The translations under genes and the position numbers were made by a program. Of a DNA stretch of 64,000 nucleotides, positions 62,033 to 64,000 are shown in pieces. The notes beneath the pieces are model-generated. The model made no database searches. It worked only from the letters and a program-made list of their open reading frames with translations, and was not told the origin of the DNA. How positions within the stretch are numbered: the first letter of the stretch is position 1; each line of letters begins with the position of its first letter. Source of the DNA: Bog-532 sp963742865 (lineage in GTDB: Bacteria > Actinomycetota > Actinomycetes > Streptosporangiales > Streptosporangiaceae); NCBI GenBank assembly GCA_963742865.1, contig CAVUNW010000016.1:385590-449589 (forward strand), written 5' to 3'.

Positions 62033-64000
62033 GTGATATACTCGCCGGAGGGGTGCGGCCGGGATAACGGTATTGGTGAGGACGCGCTTAGCGACTTCAC
62101 CTCGCAGGAGCCGGCATTCGCTGAGGCCGCGGAGTTTGACCGCGGGCCCAATGACCACTCCCCCGATGATCCAGGCTCCTTTTCTGCTGGCCCATCCGAG
62201 GAGGACGGCCCTCCGCAGGGCATGTGGCTGACCGCTACCGCGTGGCTTCCTCCTGACCTGCTCTCCGCCATGGCCGCGGGCGGCGGCGCGGGCTTCGGCC
62301 AGGGCGGTGCCCTCGATGAGTTGCCACCGGGACCGGCCCTGACCACGTTCACCGCGGAGGCCGTCGGCGGGATCGCCGGTACGGGGCTATCCGCCCCCGA
62401 GCCAGGTCAGGCCGGCGAATACCCGCCTGCGGGGCTCGGGCAACTGCGCGATGACGACCTGATCGGTGTCATTCGGAGTTACCGGAGGCAGGCCTCTGCG
62501 GCGCAGGCCGGAGAACTGGCGGCGGTAGCGGAGCTCGCCTCCCGCCGGCACGCCGAGGCCCGGGACGACGGGGTGCGGGACTCGCTCGCCGCTGACGCCG
62601 CCACCGATGAGATCGCGGCCGCCCTGACCCTGACCGGGCGCGCCGCCCAGATGCTTACCGACCGGGCCGTGACGTTCCGGACCCTGCCCAGGACCCTTTC
62701 CGCGCTGGCGACCGGCCAGATCGATATGGCCAAGGCGCTCGTTCTGCTCACCGGCCTGGCGGGCCAGGAGCCGGAGCTCGCCGGCTCGGTCGAGGCCCAG
62801 GTGATCGACCGGGCCGCCGCGCAGACGACCAGTCAGCTCCGCGCCTCCCTCAACCGCGCTCTCCTGGCAGCCGACCCGGCCGCCGCCGACAAGCGCCGCC
62901 AAGCCGAGGAAAAGTGTGCCCGGGTCGAGCAGACTCCGGAGCCGGGCGGAGTCACCGCCGCGCTGACCGGGCGGTACCTGCCCGTCACCGCTGCCGTCGC
63001 GGCCTGGAACCGGGTCAACGCGCTGGCCCAGGAGCTCAGAACCGCCGGCGCGGCCGGCAACCTCGACGAGCTGCGCGTCCAGGTCTTCCTGGCGCTGCTC
63101 AACGGCCAGGCCGTCGGCGCCTCGGACGGTGTGGCACCGGGCGCCGATGGCGTCGAAGGGGACAGTAGCGTCGATGGAGATAGCGGCGTCGATGGAGATA
63201 GCGCCGTCGATCGGGATAGCGGCGTCGATGGAGATACCGGGGCAACGTCCGGTCAGCCGGACGACGATGCAAGCCAGGGGAATACGGGCGGGGACCAGGA
63301 CTGTAAGGCATCGGAGCAGCCCGGACCGACGAGGGCCGGCCAGTCAGGTGAGGCTCGTCGGCAGGCAAGCGCGGACGCTTTCGCGCTGCTGGCGAAACTG
63401 ATGGGGCCCGCCCAGCCAGACAGTGCCCAGCCAGACAGTGCCCAGGCAGACGGAGCAGTGCAGGTGACCGGGGGCGGCGAAGCGGCGGGGACTGGCCAGG
63501 CGGGGAGGACCTCTCTGCTCGCCGGCACGAACCAGCTGACGGGACCCGCGCGGCTGACGGGGACGGTGAACCTGACGGTTCCGCTGGCGACACTGCTGGG
63601 CCTGGGCGATGCGCCAGGTGAACTGGGCGCGTTCGGGCCCGTCACGGCTTATACGGCCCGCGAGATCGGTCATGCGGCCCTGGAGGCTCCGGCGGTGCGC
63701 TGGTGCGTGACGGTGACCGACGATGTTGGCGTACCAGTTGGACATGGCTGCGCCCAGCCTCGCGTCCGTAAACGCAAGGCATCGGATGGGGAACCTGGGG
63801 AATGGGCGTTTATTGTTAAACTGCGCGCGCTCGCCATGGACGATTGCCGCCACGAACGGGAAAGCCGCAAATACCGGCCGCCGCCATCGCTAAGGCACCT
63901 GCTGCAAATCCGCAACCACAGGTGCACCTTTGCCGGATGCCGCATGCCCGCCGCCAGATGCGACGATGACCACACGACGCCTTATGACAAAGGCGGCCGG
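62033..64000 (+). CDS. DUF222/HNH endonuclease-like protein, cut by the window edge
   Basis: An open frame of 656 codons. It contains the DUF222 domain (ALTLTGRAAQMLTDRAVTFR, LSALATGQIDMAKALVLLTG, ELRVQVFLALLNGQA), a Gly-Asp-Ser-x-Val-Asp repeat (DNA about 63155-63245), PVTAYTAREIGHAALEAPAV and the HNH core HRCTFAGCRMPAARCDDDHT at the edge. A better start is ATG 62014 (MLEYPLGDILAGGVRPG, with GGAGGTG before it), which needs one extra base near 62055. Like the copy at 11.5 kb it belongs to the 13E12-like family. Biological role unsettled. Confidence 0.82.
   Translation, partial: MIYSPEGCGRDNGIGEDALSDFTSQEPAFAEAAEFDRGPNDHSPDDPGSFSAGPSEEDGPPQGMWLTATAWLPPDLLSAMAAGGGAGFGQGGALDELPPGPALTTFTAEAVGGIAGTGLSAPEPGQAGEYPPAGLGQLRDDDLIGVIRSYRRQASAAQAGELAAVAELASRRHAEARDDGVRDSLAADAATDEIAAALTLTGRAAQMLTDRAVTFRTLPRTLSALATGQIDMAKALVLLTGLAGQEPELAGSVEAQVIDRAAAQTTSQLRASLNRALLAADPAAADKRRQAEEKCARVEQTPEPGGVTAALTGRYLPVTAAVAAWNRVNALAQELRTAGAAGNLDELRVQVFLALLNGQAVGASDGVAPGADGVEGDSSVDGDSGVDGDSAVDRDSGVDGDTGATSGQPDDDASQGNTGGDQDCKASEQPGPTRAGQSGEARRQASADAFALLAKLMGPAQPDSAQPDSAQADGAVQVTGGGEAAGTGQAGRTSLLAGTNQLTGPARLTGTVNLTVPLATLLGLGDAPGELGAFGPVTAYTAREIGHAALEAPAVRWCVTVTDDVGVPVGHGCAQPRVRKRKASDGEPGEWAFIVKLRALAMDDCRHERESRKYRPPPSLRHLLQIRNHRCTFAGCRMPAARCDDDHTTPYDKGGR

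Overview
The window is very GC-rich throughout and carries typical actinobacterial genes: mycothiol-type and F420-type enzymes, DUF222/HNH (13E12-like) genes, a DUF574-type methyltransferase, a SigK/RskA pair, and start/stop codons overlapping as GTGA or ATGA. It suggests a soil actinomycete, perhaps a mycelial one, but I cannot name the genus. I see no rRNA, tRNA, CRISPR array, integrase or prophage.

Layout. 0-10 kb: an acyl-CoA synthetase running off the left edge; a TetR gene facing a mycothiol-dependent enzyme across a perfect palindrome; a BlaI/M56 regulatory pair that shares a 17-bp operator with a DUF929 gene; the remains of a LacI gene and a sugar ABC permease beside an HpcH/HpaI aldolase; a secreted HExxE protein. 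10.5-10.85 kb: a C-rich stretch running into poly-A that looks like an assembly artefact. 11-22 kb: a frame-broken DUF222/HNH gene, an arginase remnant, and ordinary accessory genes (Dabb, DUF2332, TetR, GNAT, aldo/keto reductase, MFS pump with its TetR, NagZ-like lipoprotein, SGNH hydrolase).

22.5-31.6 kb is a leftward carotenoid operon, crtE-crtI-crtB-crtYc-crtYd-crtT-crtU-Rieske(DUF5914)-litR. The last gene is a MerR/B12-binding photoreceptor-type regulator, so light-controlled synthesis of an aromatic (isorenieratene-type) carotenoid is likely. 32.2-34.6 kb is an overlapping rightward triad of XRE regulator, ImmA-like zinc protease and MAB_1171c-type membrane protein. A GDT1/UPF0016 transporter at 34.6-35.2 kb is preceded by a good match to the yybP-ykoY manganese riboswitch.

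38.4-50.1 kb corresponds to the mycobacterial sigK locus. sigK-rskA-FAD oxidoreductase-DUF1365-two cyclopropane synthases-DUF1295 run leftward, and a molybdopterin oxidoreductase and a fasciclin lipoprotein run rightward. Three places (sigK, the molybdopterin gene and a secreted-protein gene at 38.5 kb) share a promoter-like pair C(C/A)ATC(C/T)-N15-(C/T)CGAAT, which would make a local SigK regulon. 50-64 kb: an aldo/keto reductase operon with an internally deleted dehydrogenase and a TetR, a SpoIIE-type phosphatase with a DUF574 methyltransferase, an F420 LLM oxidoreductase, a DrrAB-type exporter with its PadR regulator and a strong terminator, a TetR/VC0807 pair, a methyltransferase, and a second DUF222/HNH gene cut by the right edge.

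Between about 22 and 50 kb many genes are broken by one- or two-base shifts while the start/stop overlaps between them remain intact. This points to sequence errors or very recent decay, so coordinates there are outer limits of the gene rather than one open frame.
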